DNA from: Pontibacter mucosus | GTDB lineage: Bacteria; Bacteroidota; Bacteroidia; Cytophagales; Hymenobacteraceae | Direction of reading: 5' to 3' | Length of the DNA stretch: 64,000 nucleotides | Assembly (NCBI RefSeq): GCF_003054055.1 | Contig: NZ_QBKI01000003.1 | Location: forward strand, 186,001 to 250,000 | Shown: piece after piece, positions 18,401 through 26,363 of the stretch | Numbering within the stretch: the first letter of the stretch is position 1 | Layout: every line of letters begins with the position of its first letter | Position numbers and translations under genes: made by a program | The notes under the pieces: model-generated | What the model saw: the letters and a program-made list of their open reading frames with translations, nothing else | Database searches by the model: none | What the model was told of the DNA's origin: nothing

Positions 18401-19787
18401 GCATCCCCTGGTAGCGGCCATCTTTGTCGATAATGAGTATCAGGTCGGGGATAGCGGCAAGTATGGCGCTGTTTTTTTTCTCGCTGGCCAGCCTTTGTTC
18501 CTGGGCCAGGCGCAGCTCCGTGATGTTCATGCCGTGTCCGATGATCAGATCCACCTCGCCCTGCTGATTCAGGACAGGGTTTAGCTTGCGGATGTGGTAG
18601 GATTCGCCCCCTTCCCTGGTCTGTAATTTTTCCTCAAACTCCACGTATTGCTTCTGCTCGAGCACGCTGCGGAGGGCTTCTGAACGCCGTTGCATGCGTT
18701 CGGCAGGTATGTTGCGCTGGCGGCTGTAATCCTCGTTCGTCTTGCCGATAAGCCATTGCCGCATGCCCTCGTCCAGCACGGCCGCCGGGTTCACAAAGAG
18801 GTACTCCAGCCGGTTGTTGTAGACGGCTATGTCGGAGGGGATGTGGTTGAGGATAGCCTCGTAAAAATCTTTTTGGCGTTGCAACGCATGGCTTTGCTGC
18901 CGTATTAGCGTGACATCCTCTGCTGAGCCAATGATTAGCTTTACCTGCCCGTTTTCTTTGCGCTTGTACACACTCTCGCGACAGCAAAGGTTTCTGACGC
19001 TCCTGTCCTTCTTATGCACCAGGTATTCTACTTCCAGCACCTCGCCATCATGGGCGCCCAGCATTCGCTGTGTATGCTCCTGTATCTTGTGCTGGTGCTC
19101 AGGAACGACTATATGTGTGAATATCTGCCCCTCCATCTCGGCTATATCCATGACGTTATAGCCAAGTACCGACATGATCTGCTCGTTTATGTAGATGCAG
19201 CTATTTCCCTCAATCTGATAGAGGTAAACGATGTTAGGAATTGTATGGGCGATGTTCCGGAGCAGGCTCTGGCTTTCAAGCAGGGCTGATTCTGCCTTGC
19301 GCCTCTCCGTGAAATCGGTCATGTACAGGTTAAAGTATCCTCTTCTGTTAACCGGGTAGAAAAGTACATGGTAATAGCGGCCGGCGATGGAGATGTCAAA
19401 AGAAGCAGGCCTGTTGCCGTGCTTCCTTTCCACCCGCCGGATATGCATGAGCAGTAAACGCCGGAGGCCGTGCAGCCGCTGCCTGATCACGCCGTACATA
19501 AAATCCTGCGCAGCCAGGTTAGCCGAAAGAATTTCCCCTGAAAAGCTCAGGCGCAATACCGGGCTGGGATACTCGTCCTGCACCTCGGCATGCAGTTTCT
19601 GCCAATCGGGCTCCTGCGTGGCCGCCTGGTTTGGGTAAAGAATATGGTCACAGTCCGTAGGGGCCAATTGCTGCTTTAGCTGCGCAATCTCCGCCTGTTG
19701 GCTTTGCACAAGCGCTTCAGCAGCCTCCCGGGCTTTTTTTTCCTTCTCTAACTGCCTCAGCAGTTCCTCGTGTTGTGCCATATTCAT
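15447..19787 (-). CDS. Seven-PAS hybrid sensor histidine kinase with receiver and Hpt domains
   Basis: A 1446-residue protein with no membrane segment, so a soluble sensor. Order: coiled coil (1-45), seven successive PAS-type domains (about 70-920, e.g. IYINEQIMSVLGYN, YIYVSKAVEEILGYT, IQSVNPYLLQMLGYT), a HisKA domain with the phospho-acceptor in MSHEIRTPMNGILG (about 940), an ATPase domain (NLLSNAIKF, EDTGIGIPP, GGTGLGLSIS), a receiver with ILMDIQMPE, and a C-terminal Hpt domain with AAHKVKST. All phosphorelay residues are present. Multistep phosphorelay within one protein is therefore expected. The sigma-54 response regulator gene lies 133 bases upstream on the same strand and is its likely partner. 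Confidence 0.93.
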   Translation of the reverse strand: MNMAQHEELLRQLEKEKKAREAAEALVQSQQAEIAQLKQQLAPTDCDHILYPNQAATQEPDWQKLHAEVQDEYPSPVLRLSFSGEILSANLAAQDFMYGVIRQRLHGLRRLLLMHIRRVERKHGNRPASFDISIAGRYYHVLFYPVNRRGYFNLYMTDFTERRKAESALLESQSLLRNIAHTIPNIVYLYQIEGNSCIYINEQIMSVLGYNVMDIAEMEGQIFTHIVVPEHQHKIQEHTQRMLGAHDGEVLEVEYLVHKKDRSVRNLCCRESVYKRKENGQVKLIIGSAEDVTLIRQQSHALQRQKDFYEAILNHIPSDIAVYNNRLEYLFVNPAAVLDEGMRQWLIGKTNEDYSRQRNIPAERMQRRSEALRSVLEQKQYVEFEEKLQTREGGESYHIRKLNPVLNQQGEVDLIIGHGMNITELRLAQEQRLASEKKNSAILAAIPDLILIIDKDGRYQGMQNERQERLLFPKHKVIGRLVSELLPKALAERYVSLVQKVIETGHHQSIEYELAFPDGLHYYEGRILKYNDNEVLTIVRELTEEKKAALEIKEKNELIRQVFNTSSSLIYVKDAEGRLVMANREYARLFHKPLEELIGKKVTDFHPYLEEASLYLESDLRVIQELKEVRLQECYSQPDGEPQWFNTVKKPLITSDGSVNMLGVSNNVTEQRLADRRLQESEELHRLLSENSKDMVSLHHLDGSYIYVSKAVEEILGYTQQEMLQLQLHEVVHPEDLEYLKEQVCYEALKHKQYITLQHRLLRHDGTDIWVESNVRPILDEGGQPVRLQSSVRNIMQRRAANEALRSSEKRYRDLINYSPAFICTHDLGGNIQSVNPYLLQMLGYTSEEMVGHNLAEFISKDNSKVLQDYLKAICQAKLVDGILPILNKEKETRHLYYKNYKVEEPNQPPYVIGIAQDITDRLRTERELKKAKEAAEESARVKENFLANMSHEIRTPMNGILGMAGLLKKTRLTGEQQNYLDIITQSADNLLVIINDILDIAKIESGKMELEQIPFNLCETVQMAYKNFIYKAEEKEIAYAYKPDDQHPPIVIGDPYRLNQVLLNLLSNAIKFTQEGSVTLSCQVLDETKDHITVEFAVEDTGIGIPPSKMEYIFEGFSQAYSSTTRKYGGTGLGLSISKTLIEMQNGRIWVESREGKGSTFKFVLTYPKSKEAYQEVHEDRIDYKSLGPIKVLLAEDNEVNVFLARSILEGWGAEVTVAYNGMDALELVEKNQYDIILMDIQMPELSGTDATEAIRKLKDLAKASTPIMAMTANAIKGDAEKYLASGMDDYISKPFEEARLFRKIEALLRNSKPAATPLPETPEAMESINPAQLYDLAVLEKIARGNKAFIKRTKLLFIETVPVTLQEMLQCRDRADWQGVSAAAHKVKSTIDTLRIESAKEVVRRIEDNAKKQENLEAVKADVDHLAGILERVLLQLQDSLAEV

Positions 19788-19920
19788 GGGATGCTCGCTT
19801 TCCAGTGACGCCCGACGTACTAAAATGCCTGGCGAACTATATCTGTACTACTATTTTTGTGGCAATATTAGCAGTACTCGATAGAATAAAGTATGACAAA
19901 GCGCAGATTTTATACTTTGC

Positions 19921-21279
19921 TCACTTAGAAACCAACTCCTTGTTCTGGAGCATCCGGTAGATGGTGGATTTGCCAACGTCGAGTTTCTCGGCCACCAGCA
20001 GCACATTATGGTCATACTTGTTCAGGAAACGCTGGATGATATCGGTGGTATACTCGCGCAGCGTTCGCTCCTTGGCCAGGAAATCAACCTCTCGGTTGCT
20101 GACAGTCAGGTTAATATCATGCGGCATGATGACGTTGTCGTCGGCCATCACCACAGCCAGTTCTACCAGAGCCTTCAGCTCACGCACGTTCCCGGGGTAA
20201 GCGTGGGAGAGGAGCTTTTCCTGCGCCTCCGTGGAGAGTGTCATTTTGCCGAGGCCGTTCTCTTTGGCAAAGGCATCCATAAAGTGCTTTGCCAGCACCA
20301 GTATGTCGGGACCGCGCTCCCGAAGAGGAGGGAGGTGAATGGGCAGGCCCAGCAAACGGTAATAAAGGTCTTCGCGGAAGTTGCCTTTCCGTACTTCCTC
20401 TGCCAGGTCTTTGTGGGTGGCTACAATGATGCGGGCGTTAACGGGCACCACACTGTTTCCGCCCACGCGCGTGATTTCTTTTTCCTGCAGCACCCGCAGC
20501 AGCTTGGCCTGCAGGCTGATATCCAGCTCGCCAATCTCATCGAGGAAGATGGTGCCTTTGTTGGCTTCCTCAAACTTGCCCAGCCTGCGTGCTATTGCCC
20601 CGGTAAAGGCGCCTTTCTCATGCCCGAAAAGCTCGCTCTCGATTAGCTCGCGTGGGATGGCGGCCACGTTCACAGCCACATAGGGCGACTTCTTCTTCGC
20701 GCTGTTATAGTGTATGGCTTTGGCCACGAGCTCTTTGCCGGTGCCGGTCTCGCCGCTGATAGACACGGTGATGTTGGTTTTGGCCGCTTTGCCCATCATC
20801 GTGAACACCCGCTTCATGGCATCGCTGTTGCCGATGATGAAGTTGCCGAAATCATACTTCTGCCCGATCTCCTCCCGCAACTGGTCAATCTCCTGGCGCA
20901 GCGATACGTTCTCACGGATTTTGTTGATCGTGTTCCAGAGGCGCTCCGGGGTGTCCTCGTCCTTTACAATATAATCGTAGGCCCCTTTTTTAAGCAGGTC
21001 TACTGCGGTGGCTACGTCGTTTTGCCCGGAGATGATGATGACCTGTGTATCGGGGCTCTGCTCTTTTATCTTGCTCAACACCTCCGCACCGTTCTTGTCG
21101 GGCAACGAGTAGTCGAGGGTTAAAACATTGGGGCGCTCGTAAAGGCTGCTAAGGCAATCTTTAGCGGAATGAAATTTCTTGAGTTCGTAATCAGGGTTTA
21201 GGGATAGATGATATTCCAGCAGTTCGCTGTACCACACATCATCATCAAGTATAAAAATCTTAAAAGAGCTGTTTTTCAT
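19921..21279 (-). CDS. Sigma-54-dependent response regulator, NtrC family
   Basis: 452 residues: receiver domain (1-125, phospho-acceptor Asp56 in LTLDYSLPDKNG), AAA+ domain with Walker A GETGTGKE, the sigma-54 contact loop GAFTGA and FLDEIGEL, then a Fis-type helix-turn-helix (VAEKLDVGKSTIYRML). It should open sigma-54 promoters after phosphorylation. The hybrid kinase gene follows it on the same strand. The 310 bases upstream hold no other gene; I found no convincing GG-N10-GC sigma-54 promoter there. Confidence 0.94.
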   Translation of the reverse strand: MKNSSFKIFILDDDVWYSELLEYHLSLNPDYELKKFHSAKDCLSSLYERPNVLTLDYSLPDKNGAEVLSKIKEQSPDTQVIIISGQNDVATAVDLLKKGAYDYIVKDEDTPERLWNTINKIRENVSLRQEIDQLREEIGQKYDFGNFIIGNSDAMKRVFTMMGKAAKTNITVSISGETGTGKELVAKAIHYNSAKKKSPYVAVNVAAIPRELIESELFGHEKGAFTGAIARRLGKFEEANKGTIFLDEIGELDISLQAKLLRVLQEKEITRVGGNSVVPVNARIIVATHKDLAEEVRKGNFREDLYYRLLGLPIHLPPLRERGPDILVLAKHFMDAFAKENGLGKMTLSTEAQEKLLSHAYPGNVRELKALVELAVVMADDNVIMPHDINLTVSNREVDFLAKERTLREYTTDIIQRFLNKYDHNVLLVAEKLDVGKSTIYRMLQNKELVSK

Positions 21280-21526
21280 GTAGCAATCAGGTAGTAGCAG
21301 GGTGCCCGTTTATAAAGATAGCGTGTTGTAATTAGGTTGAAATAATACAACAGGTTCCTAATCTTTGGTGCGGTTAAATTTTGCGCTAAGTAATTGAAAT
21401 TAACGCGCTTTTGCAAAACGCTGAGCTCTTTTTTAAGGGTGATACCGGGCCGCAGCCAGGCTTTATACTTTTAAGAATGGTTATATTTTAAAACACGGTT
21501 ATGTTCACCTCCTGATGGGTGTAAAA
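21280..21526. other. Gap upstream of the response regulator
   Basis: AT-rich intergenic DNA with no supported gene. One TATACTT word lies near 21464. A weak TATCTTTA (-7-like) occurs on the minus strand about 30 bases before the regulator start, without a matching -33 element. Confidence 0.4.
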
Positions 21527-21573
21527 CACGAGCGCCTTCTTTGGTATTGAACATACTGAAGAAGGCGCTCGTG
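21527..21573 (-). terminator. Terminator downstream of the DUF1206 gene
   Basis: A perfect 15-bp stem, CACGAGCGCCTTCTT (21527-21541) with AAGAAGGCGCTCGTG (21559-21573). On the minus strand it is followed by TTTTAC. It lies 17 bases after the DUF1206 stop codon. Confidence 0.75.
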
Positions 21574-21589
21574 CAAGGGGCATCTGTGC

Positions 21590-22420
21590 TTAAGCCCTGA
21601 TGGGTTGATACTTAGCTCTCAGGAACATAAACACGCCGTAAAGGATGAGTCCAAGGGCCACGGCACCAAGTATAAAAGAGCCGTAGGAAGAGTTCTCGAG
21701 CAGCGCGAAGGCTTCGCTGTTGCCACCCGCCTCTGAGGCCCTTGCCTTGAGGGCGGCTTGCAGAAAGAGGTAGCCAATGAGGAGCCATACTATGCCACGG
21801 GCCATGTAGCCCAGCTTGCCTGCCCGGATGAGCAGGTGCTCTGCCTCGTGCTGCACCCGGCTGGTGTGTACTTCCTTTTTATACTTTTCAGAGAAGCCGT
21901 AATAGATTTGGTAAATGCCCGCTGCTATGGTTCCCACGGCCACAATCCCCACCAGCCACTGGCCAAAAGGCTGCTCCAAAAGACTGGCAGTCAGGGTTTC
22001 CCGGGAGTCTGTGCCCCCGCCACCACTGTCGCCGATCACCATGCGCGCCGCCAGAAAGGCAAAACCGCCATATACCAAACCGCTGAAAGCATAGCGCAGG
22101 CGCCTGGCTATGCCTTTGGCATCAGATCCTTTGTCCTCAGTGTCCTTGATGGCCTGCATAAAGCGCCAGATGGCATAGCACAGCAGGCCGATGGCCGTAA
22201 GCCCCAACAGCACGTTGCCGGCAGGCAGGTCTTGTATGGTTTTCAGCACCCCTGTGCGTTTGGTATCATCAGTCGATTGCCCACCGATTTCGAAAGCGGC
22301 CATAAAGGCCAGAAGCCCTATCAGGCTATATACTACCCCTTTGGCAGCCAGGCCAAAACGGGCGAAGTTCTCCACCCACTGCGGCGGTGGGCTGGGAACA
22401 TAAGAAGTAAGGTCAGTCAT
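21590..22420 (-). CDS. DUF1206 integral membrane protein
   Basis: 276 residues with six predicted membrane helices arranged as three pairs, each pair opening with a similar motif (ARFGLAAKGVVYSLIGLLAF, ARRLRYAFSGLVYGGFAFLA, AGKLGYMARGIVWLLIGYLF). This threefold repeat is characteristic of DUF1206. Function unknown; proteins of the family are often linked to stress responses in genome surveys. Single gene with its own terminator, divergent from the DUF4136 lipoprotein. Confidence 0.85.
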   Translation of the reverse strand: MTDLTSYVPSPPPQWVENFARFGLAAKGVVYSLIGLLAFMAAFEIGGQSTDDTKRTGVLKTIQDLPAGNVLLGLTAIGLLCYAIWRFMQAIKDTEDKGSDAKGIARRLRYAFSGLVYGGFAFLAARMVIGDSGGGGTDSRETLTASLLEQPFGQWLVGIVAVGTIAAGIYQIYYGFSEKYKKEVHTSRVQHEAEHLLIRAGKLGYMARGIVWLLIGYLFLQAALKARASEAGGNSEAFALLENSSYGSFILGAVALGLILYGVFMFLRAKYQPIRA

Positions 22421-22570
22421 AAGTTTTGTTCATAGTTTATACTTCCGTACACGGATTTGGACTGTTCATGGTTGCTGGCCGGGGACGTTCCGAACCAAAG
22501 TCATATCACTGTAGTATGTGGTACAATGCATCATGGCCGCCTGAGTCAATCATACATGTATACTTTTTAT

Positions 22571-22578
22571 TATATTTG
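22571..22578 (+). promoter_or_regulatory. -7 promoter element of the DUF4136 gene
   Basis: TATATTTG fits TAnnTTTG exactly and lies 63 bases before the ATG. No TTG was found at the expected distance upstream. Confidence 0.4.
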
Positions 22579-22641
22579 TACACGTTCCAAGGCTCTGGCT
22601 TCCGGGTAATCTGTAGCCAGTTTTTTTATACTTTAAATTCT

Positions 22642-23229
22642 ATGAAAAACCTCCTTTCATCTGTACTTGTCTGCCTGTTTATACTTGGTGCTACAACGCT
22701 ATCCTCCTGTGTTACAACTTCCGCCTCGCTGGGAGCTAAAGCTATCAAAGCGCCTTATGCATCCAGTCTGCGTACTGCCAAAACCTATGCCTGGTACCAG
22801 CCAAGCCCCGCCGCCCAACCGGAGTACCTGAAAGGCTATAAACCAGCACTGCATGCGCATTTGGTGGAGGCAGTGGAGAAGGAACTGCAGGAGCGCGGCT
22901 ATTCCAAGGTGGAGAAAAATCCGGATGTCCTGGTGGCCTACGACGTCAGCGTGTCGGTGCCGGAAGAGAAGGATAGGTCCGAGAACTTTGCAACGGGCTT
23001 TGGCTATGGTTACGCCTACATGAGCGGGTTGCGCTACACGTATGGCCATGCCGATATGCCCGGCTACCGTAGCGTGGATCTTTTTAAGGAAGGAACCCTG
23101 ATCATTGATTTGATTAACCCCAGATCGAACATGCTGCTATGGCGCGGATGGGCAGAGGGTGCCATCAACTTTAAGGCCGGAGCAGGAGCCGTGGGCAAAA
23201 AGGTGGAGGAGGTACTGGAGCAGTTATAA
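22642..23229 (+). CDS. DUF4136 lipoprotein
   Basis: 195 residues from the ATG at 22642, chosen because it opens a lipoprotein signal (MKNLLSSVLVCLFILGATTLSSC, lipobox cysteine at 23); the frame is open further upstream but has no such signal. The mature part carries the DUF4136 pattern: YAWYQP near the start, a helix with VEAVEKELQERGY, DVLVAYDVSVS, and LIIDLINPRSNMLLWRGWAEG near the end. Such proteins are outer-membrane-associated, of unknown role. Confidence 0.85.
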   Translation: MKNLLSSVLVCLFILGATTLSSCVTTSASLGAKAIKAPYASSLRTAKTYAWYQPSPAAQPEYLKGYKPALHAHLVEAVEKELQERGYSKVEKNPDVLVAYDVSVSVPEEKDRSENFATGFGYGYAYMSGLRYTYGHADMPGYRSVDLFKEGTLIIDLINPRSNMLLWRGWAEGAINFKAGAGAVGKKVEEVLEQL

Positions 23230-23270
23230 AGTATACTTCAAGTCTAAATTAGGCTTTGAGAGCAGCCGTA

Positions 23271-23924
23271 TTACCGCTCTCCGTCCCATTCAGCGAAAAA
23301 TTGACTGAGAAAATCCTCCATGTACTGATGCCGTTGCGCGGCCATTTGCCTGGCAGTTCCGGTGTGCATCCGGTCTTTGAGTAGCAGCAGTTTCTCGTAG
23401 AAATGGTTGATGGTGGGGGCGGTGCTGCTTTTATACGCCTCGAAGCTCTCGTGCAGTACAGGTTTTATATTGGGGTTATACATCTCCCTGTTTTTATGGC
23501 CTCCGTAGGCAAAAGCACGTGCAATACCCATGGCCCCGATGGCATCCAGGCGGTCAGCGTCCTGCACTACTTTGCCTTCCAGCGTGGGCATGGCCGAAGA
23601 GGTGCCGGCTCCCTTGAAGGAAAGATCCCTGATAATGCTGCACACGTGCTCGATGGTTTTTTCCTCTACCTGCTGCTGCTCCAGCCACTCCCGTGCCAGG
23701 CGTGGCCCCACGGTTTCGTCCCCGTTGTGAAATTTATGGTCGCCGATGTCGTGCAGCAGCGCAGCCAAATCCACCACAAATAAATCAGCGTTTTCCTTCT
23801 GAGCAATTGTTCTGGCGTTGTTCCATACTCTAAGCACATGCCACCAGTCGTGCCCCGAGCCTTCCCCGGATAATTTCTTTTGTACGTACTCGCGTGTTGC
23901 TTCTACGATGGAACCAGAATGCAT
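23271..23924 (-). CDS. HD domain phosphohydrolase (YedJ/YpgQ type)
   Basis: 217 residues. Metal-binding HD motifs: GHDWWHVLRVW (first His), LLHDIGDHKF (HD pair), and a later Asp in VQDADRLDAIGAMGIARAFAYGG, which is characteristic of the YedJ/YpgQ branch, some members of which are nucleotide pyrophosphatases. Substrate unknown. Convergent with the DUF4136 gene, with 41 bases between the stops. Confidence 0.88.
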   Translation of the reverse strand: MHSGSIVEATREYVQKKLSGEGSGHDWWHVLRVWNNARTIAQKENADLFVVDLAALLHDIGDHKFHNGDETVGPRLAREWLEQQQVEEKTIEHVCSIIRDLSFKGAGTSSAMPTLEGKVVQDADRLDAIGAMGIARAFAYGGHKNREMYNPNIKPVLHESFEAYKSSTAPTINHFYEKLLLLKDRMHTGTARQMAAQRHQYMEDFLSQFFAEWDGER

Positions 23925-23987
23925 GCCCTTTTATACTTTGCCCGCCGCAAAGCTAAGAAAAATCTTTGTGGGAGCGTTAATGCAATA

Positions 23988-24449
23988 TTAAGCCAAGGCA
24001 GGTTCAGGGGTTCTACCAGACAAAGTATAAACCGGCAACTGCTCCTCCAGCACATCAGCCCATGTGGTTAAGTATAGGACCACGTCATCGCGCAGGTTAT
24101 GCTTCAGGTGCCTGCGGTGTTGTGGCAAACGTGCTGTTACCAGCGGGTGGGAGAGCGCCTCCAGGTGCGCCAATTCTTCCCGCGTAAAGCCTACCTCCAG
24201 CATCTGATCTATGATTTCATCCATCGGGAGGCCGCTATGCGGGCAGTAGTCCCGGAGCTGTTCCCGCCAGTCGCCGTAGCGCCACATCGCAGCGCCGTGA
24301 ATCTGGCCTTTTGTATACTGGGTGATGGTTTGGGCCAGGTGACCGCAGTTGCAGCTTCCCATGTGCCCCCATTCATACGTTGCGCCATTTGCCAGCCTCG
24401 CAGCAGTCTCACGCAAAGCCATCATCAGTTTATAGGAGTCCCTTGCCAT
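23988..24449 (-). CDS. Conserved-looking hypothetical protein with CNCGH motif
   Basis: 153 residues, no signal peptide and no membrane helix. I do not recognise the family. Visible features: a CNCGHLAQ segment near residue 35, a CPHSGLPMDEII segment near residue 70, many histidines, and HRRHLKHNLRDDVVLYLTTW in the C-terminal half. The Cys/His pattern could bind a metal, but spacing does not match a standard zinc finger. It ends 63 bases from the HD hydrolase start and may be cotranscribed with it. Confidence 0.6.
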   Translation of the reverse strand: MARDSYKLMMALRETAARLANGATYEWGHMGSCNCGHLAQTITQYTKGQIHGAAMWRYGDWREQLRDYCPHSGLPMDEIIDQMLEVGFTREELAHLEALSHPLVTARLPQHRRHLKHNLRDDVVLYLTTWADVLEEQLPVYTLSGRTPEPALA

Positions 24450-24551
24450 AATTCAGATAGTTAAAAAGTATAAAAAGGATTTTCAGGAACACGGCTTTTA
24501 TAAGCGGTTCTGTCTTTGTTCCTTTGTAATATATCCGTCAGAATTTGCTAA

Positions 24552-25433
24552 ATGTTTGCCCTGCAGCAGAAATTAGAGCTCAAAATTACCGTGTCGATAC
24601 CTTCCGTTAAAGTGATTTGCCTTGTGTTTGCCATGGTATGTGCCCTCTTGTGCCTATCCCCCAAGGGAGCCTCGGCTCAGATTCTAAACATTGAACGTGC
24701 CCGTGTGGAGCGCGATTCTGCGGGTTATTTTACGGGGAAGGGTGGTCTGAGCTTTTCGATGTTCAACCGGAACGCTGGCAAGGATAACCCCAACAACTAT
24801 CTGCAGCTCACCTTCAACGGCGATGTGGCCTACATTTCACAGAAGCATAGTTACCTGTTGCTTAACTACTATAATTATCTGCTGGTTAACTATGATTCGG
24901 AGGAGCTTCGCAATACAGTTGCCAGCACTGGTTACTCCCATTTCAGGGTAAACTTCTTGCGCAGGAAGCGCCTCTCTTACGAGGCTTTTACCCAGGTGCA
25001 GGCGGATAAGGCAAGGGGACTGGAGCTGCGGACACTGGCCGGTGGGGGCATCCGCTACCGCTTGCTTTCCGGGGATGACGGCAGCGTATACGTTGGCACG
25101 GGCCTGATGCATGAACACGAGGAATGGGAGAATCCGGACATGGAGCAGCAACTCATTGTTTCCGACTTGTTTAAATCGACCAACTACCTCAGTGGAAAGG
25201 TCAAGCTTAGTGAGCAGGTAAGCACAGAAGGCATTGCTTACTATCAGGTGGGCCATGATAAAAGTATAGACAGGTTCAGAAACAGGATAAGCGGGGATAT
25301 TACCCTGCAGGTGAAGCTCACGAATGTGTTTTCGTTTAAGACAAATTTCAACTGCGTGTATGAAGATAAACCTATAGTACCTGTTACCAGGTTCGTTTAT
25401 ACTATTTCCAATGGCATTCAGGTGCAGTTCTAA
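24552..25433 (+). CDS. DUF481-type outer membrane beta-barrel protein
   Basis: 293 residues. After about 17 residues comes a signal segment (VICLVFAMVCALLCL...GASAQ), so the ATG at 24552 gives a somewhat long N-region; the GTG near 24591 is an alternative. The mature part is a run of amphipathic beta strands with alternating aromatic and polar residues (YLQLTFNGDVAYISQ, YLLLNYYNYLLVNYD, LRTLAGGGIRYRLL, VYVGTGLMHEHEEW), resembling DUF481. It lies directly before the export genes of the capsule block, with a 119-base gap and the same orientation. Confidence 0.65.
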   Translation: MFALQQKLELKITVSIPSVKVICLVFAMVCALLCLSPKGASAQILNIERARVERDSAGYFTGKGGLSFSMFNRNAGKDNPNNYLQLTFNGDVAYISQKHSYLLLNYYNYLLVNYDSEELRNTVASTGYSHFRVNFLRRKRLSYEAFTQVQADKARGLELRTLAGGGIRYRLLSGDDGSVYVGTGLMHEHEEWENPDMEQQLIVSDLFKSTNYLSGKVKLSEQVSTEGIAYYQVGHDKSIDRFRNRISGDITLQVKLTNVFSFKTNFNCVYEDKPIVPVTRFVYTISNGIQVQF

Positions 25434-25570
25434 GTGGAAACGATAAATATAAATGGACAAAAAACTGCAAGCGGAAACAATAATTTCATAATTTTACCAT
25501 TTCAGACATTACTATACCTAGAGAATAAATAGCCTTTTGGCTTACTTACGAAGTGAGGAATCATAATCCA

Positions 25571-26353
25571 ATGCGCAAAACCCTTATCGCATGGTGGTTC
25601 GTTGTAGGATTGGCCTTTTTTGCCTCCTGCGTTCCACAAAAAAAGCTCCTGCTGCTGCAAGAGAACCCTGAAGTGAAAGACCAGGGCAAGGCAGACGAGC
25701 TGCTGAAAACATTTGATCTTAAGAAGCCTGTTTATACCCTTCGGACAGGTGATGTCCTTTCCCTAAGGGTGCAGTCAACCACTCCTCAAGAGTATGACTT
25801 TCTTAGCGCTGGTACCACCACTTTTGGCGCAACCGATCCGGTTTTAGACGGCTATACGATTGACGAGGCAGGGGACATCCTGCTACCCGTTGTGGGAAAA
25901 ATCCGTTTGGGCGGCCTCACCATGCCGGAAGCCAGAGGGGTGGTAACCGAGGCTCTTAAACCCTACCTGGCCAACCCAACCGTGAATTTGCGCCTGCTCA
26001 CTTTCCGCTATACTATCGTGGGTGAAGTAGGAAGGCAAGGGCAGTTCACTACCTACCAGGATAATATCAACGTGGTGGAGGCCATCGCTAATGCCGGCGG
26101 CTTGAGCAGCTATGCAAACCGCGGCAAGATTAAACTCATTCGCTACGAAGAAGGCCAGGCAAAAGTATATGCTTTCAGCTTACTGGATGAAAACACCCTG
26201 GCAATGAACAACTTTTACCTGAGGCCTGATGATATGATTGTGGTAGATCCGCTGCCTGCCAAGTTCTTCCGGGAGAATGTATTGGGTACCTTCTCGCTTG
26301 GCTTCGGTTTGATTGCCTCCGTTGTCCTATTATATACCAGATTATCAAGATAA
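25571..26353 (+). CDS. Polysaccharide export lipoprotein, Wza/SLBB family
   Basis: Outer-membrane polysaccharide export protein. From the ATG at 25571 it has 260 residues and a lipoprotein signal (MRKTLIAWWFVVGLAFFASC). The Poly_export domain includes YTLRTGDVLSLRV and GYTIDEAGDILLPVVGKIRLGGLT; an SLBB segment follows (FTTYQDNINVVEAIANAGGLSSYA), then a C-terminal hydrophobic helix. An in-frame GTG at 25553 would add six residues. The tyrosine kinase gene follows at once, the standard Wza-Wzc pairing. Confidence 0.92.
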   Translation: MRKTLIAWWFVVGLAFFASCVPQKKLLLLQENPEVKDQGKADELLKTFDLKKPVYTLRTGDVLSLRVQSTTPQEYDFLSAGTTTFGATDPVLDGYTIDEAGDILLPVVGKIRLGGLTMPEARGVVTEALKPYLANPTVNLRLLTFRYTIVGEVGRQGQFTTYQDNINVVEAIANAGGLSSYANRGKIKLIRYEEGQAKVYAFSLLDENTLAMNNFYLRPDDMIVVDPLPAKFFRENVLGTFSLGFGLIASVVLLYTRLSR

Positions 26354-26363
26354 CCTACATAAG

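Noticed and set aside
21280..21450. Sigma-54 promoter upstream of the response regulator
   Set aside because: TTGGTGC...TTTTGCGC near 21365 has GG and GC separated by four bases too many for the GG-N10-GC rule.
26313..26363. Extended N-terminus of the Wzc-like kinase from TTG 26313
   Set aside because: It would overlap the export lipoprotein gene by 41 bases and adds residues not expected in the family; the TTG at 26364 lies just after the upstream stop.
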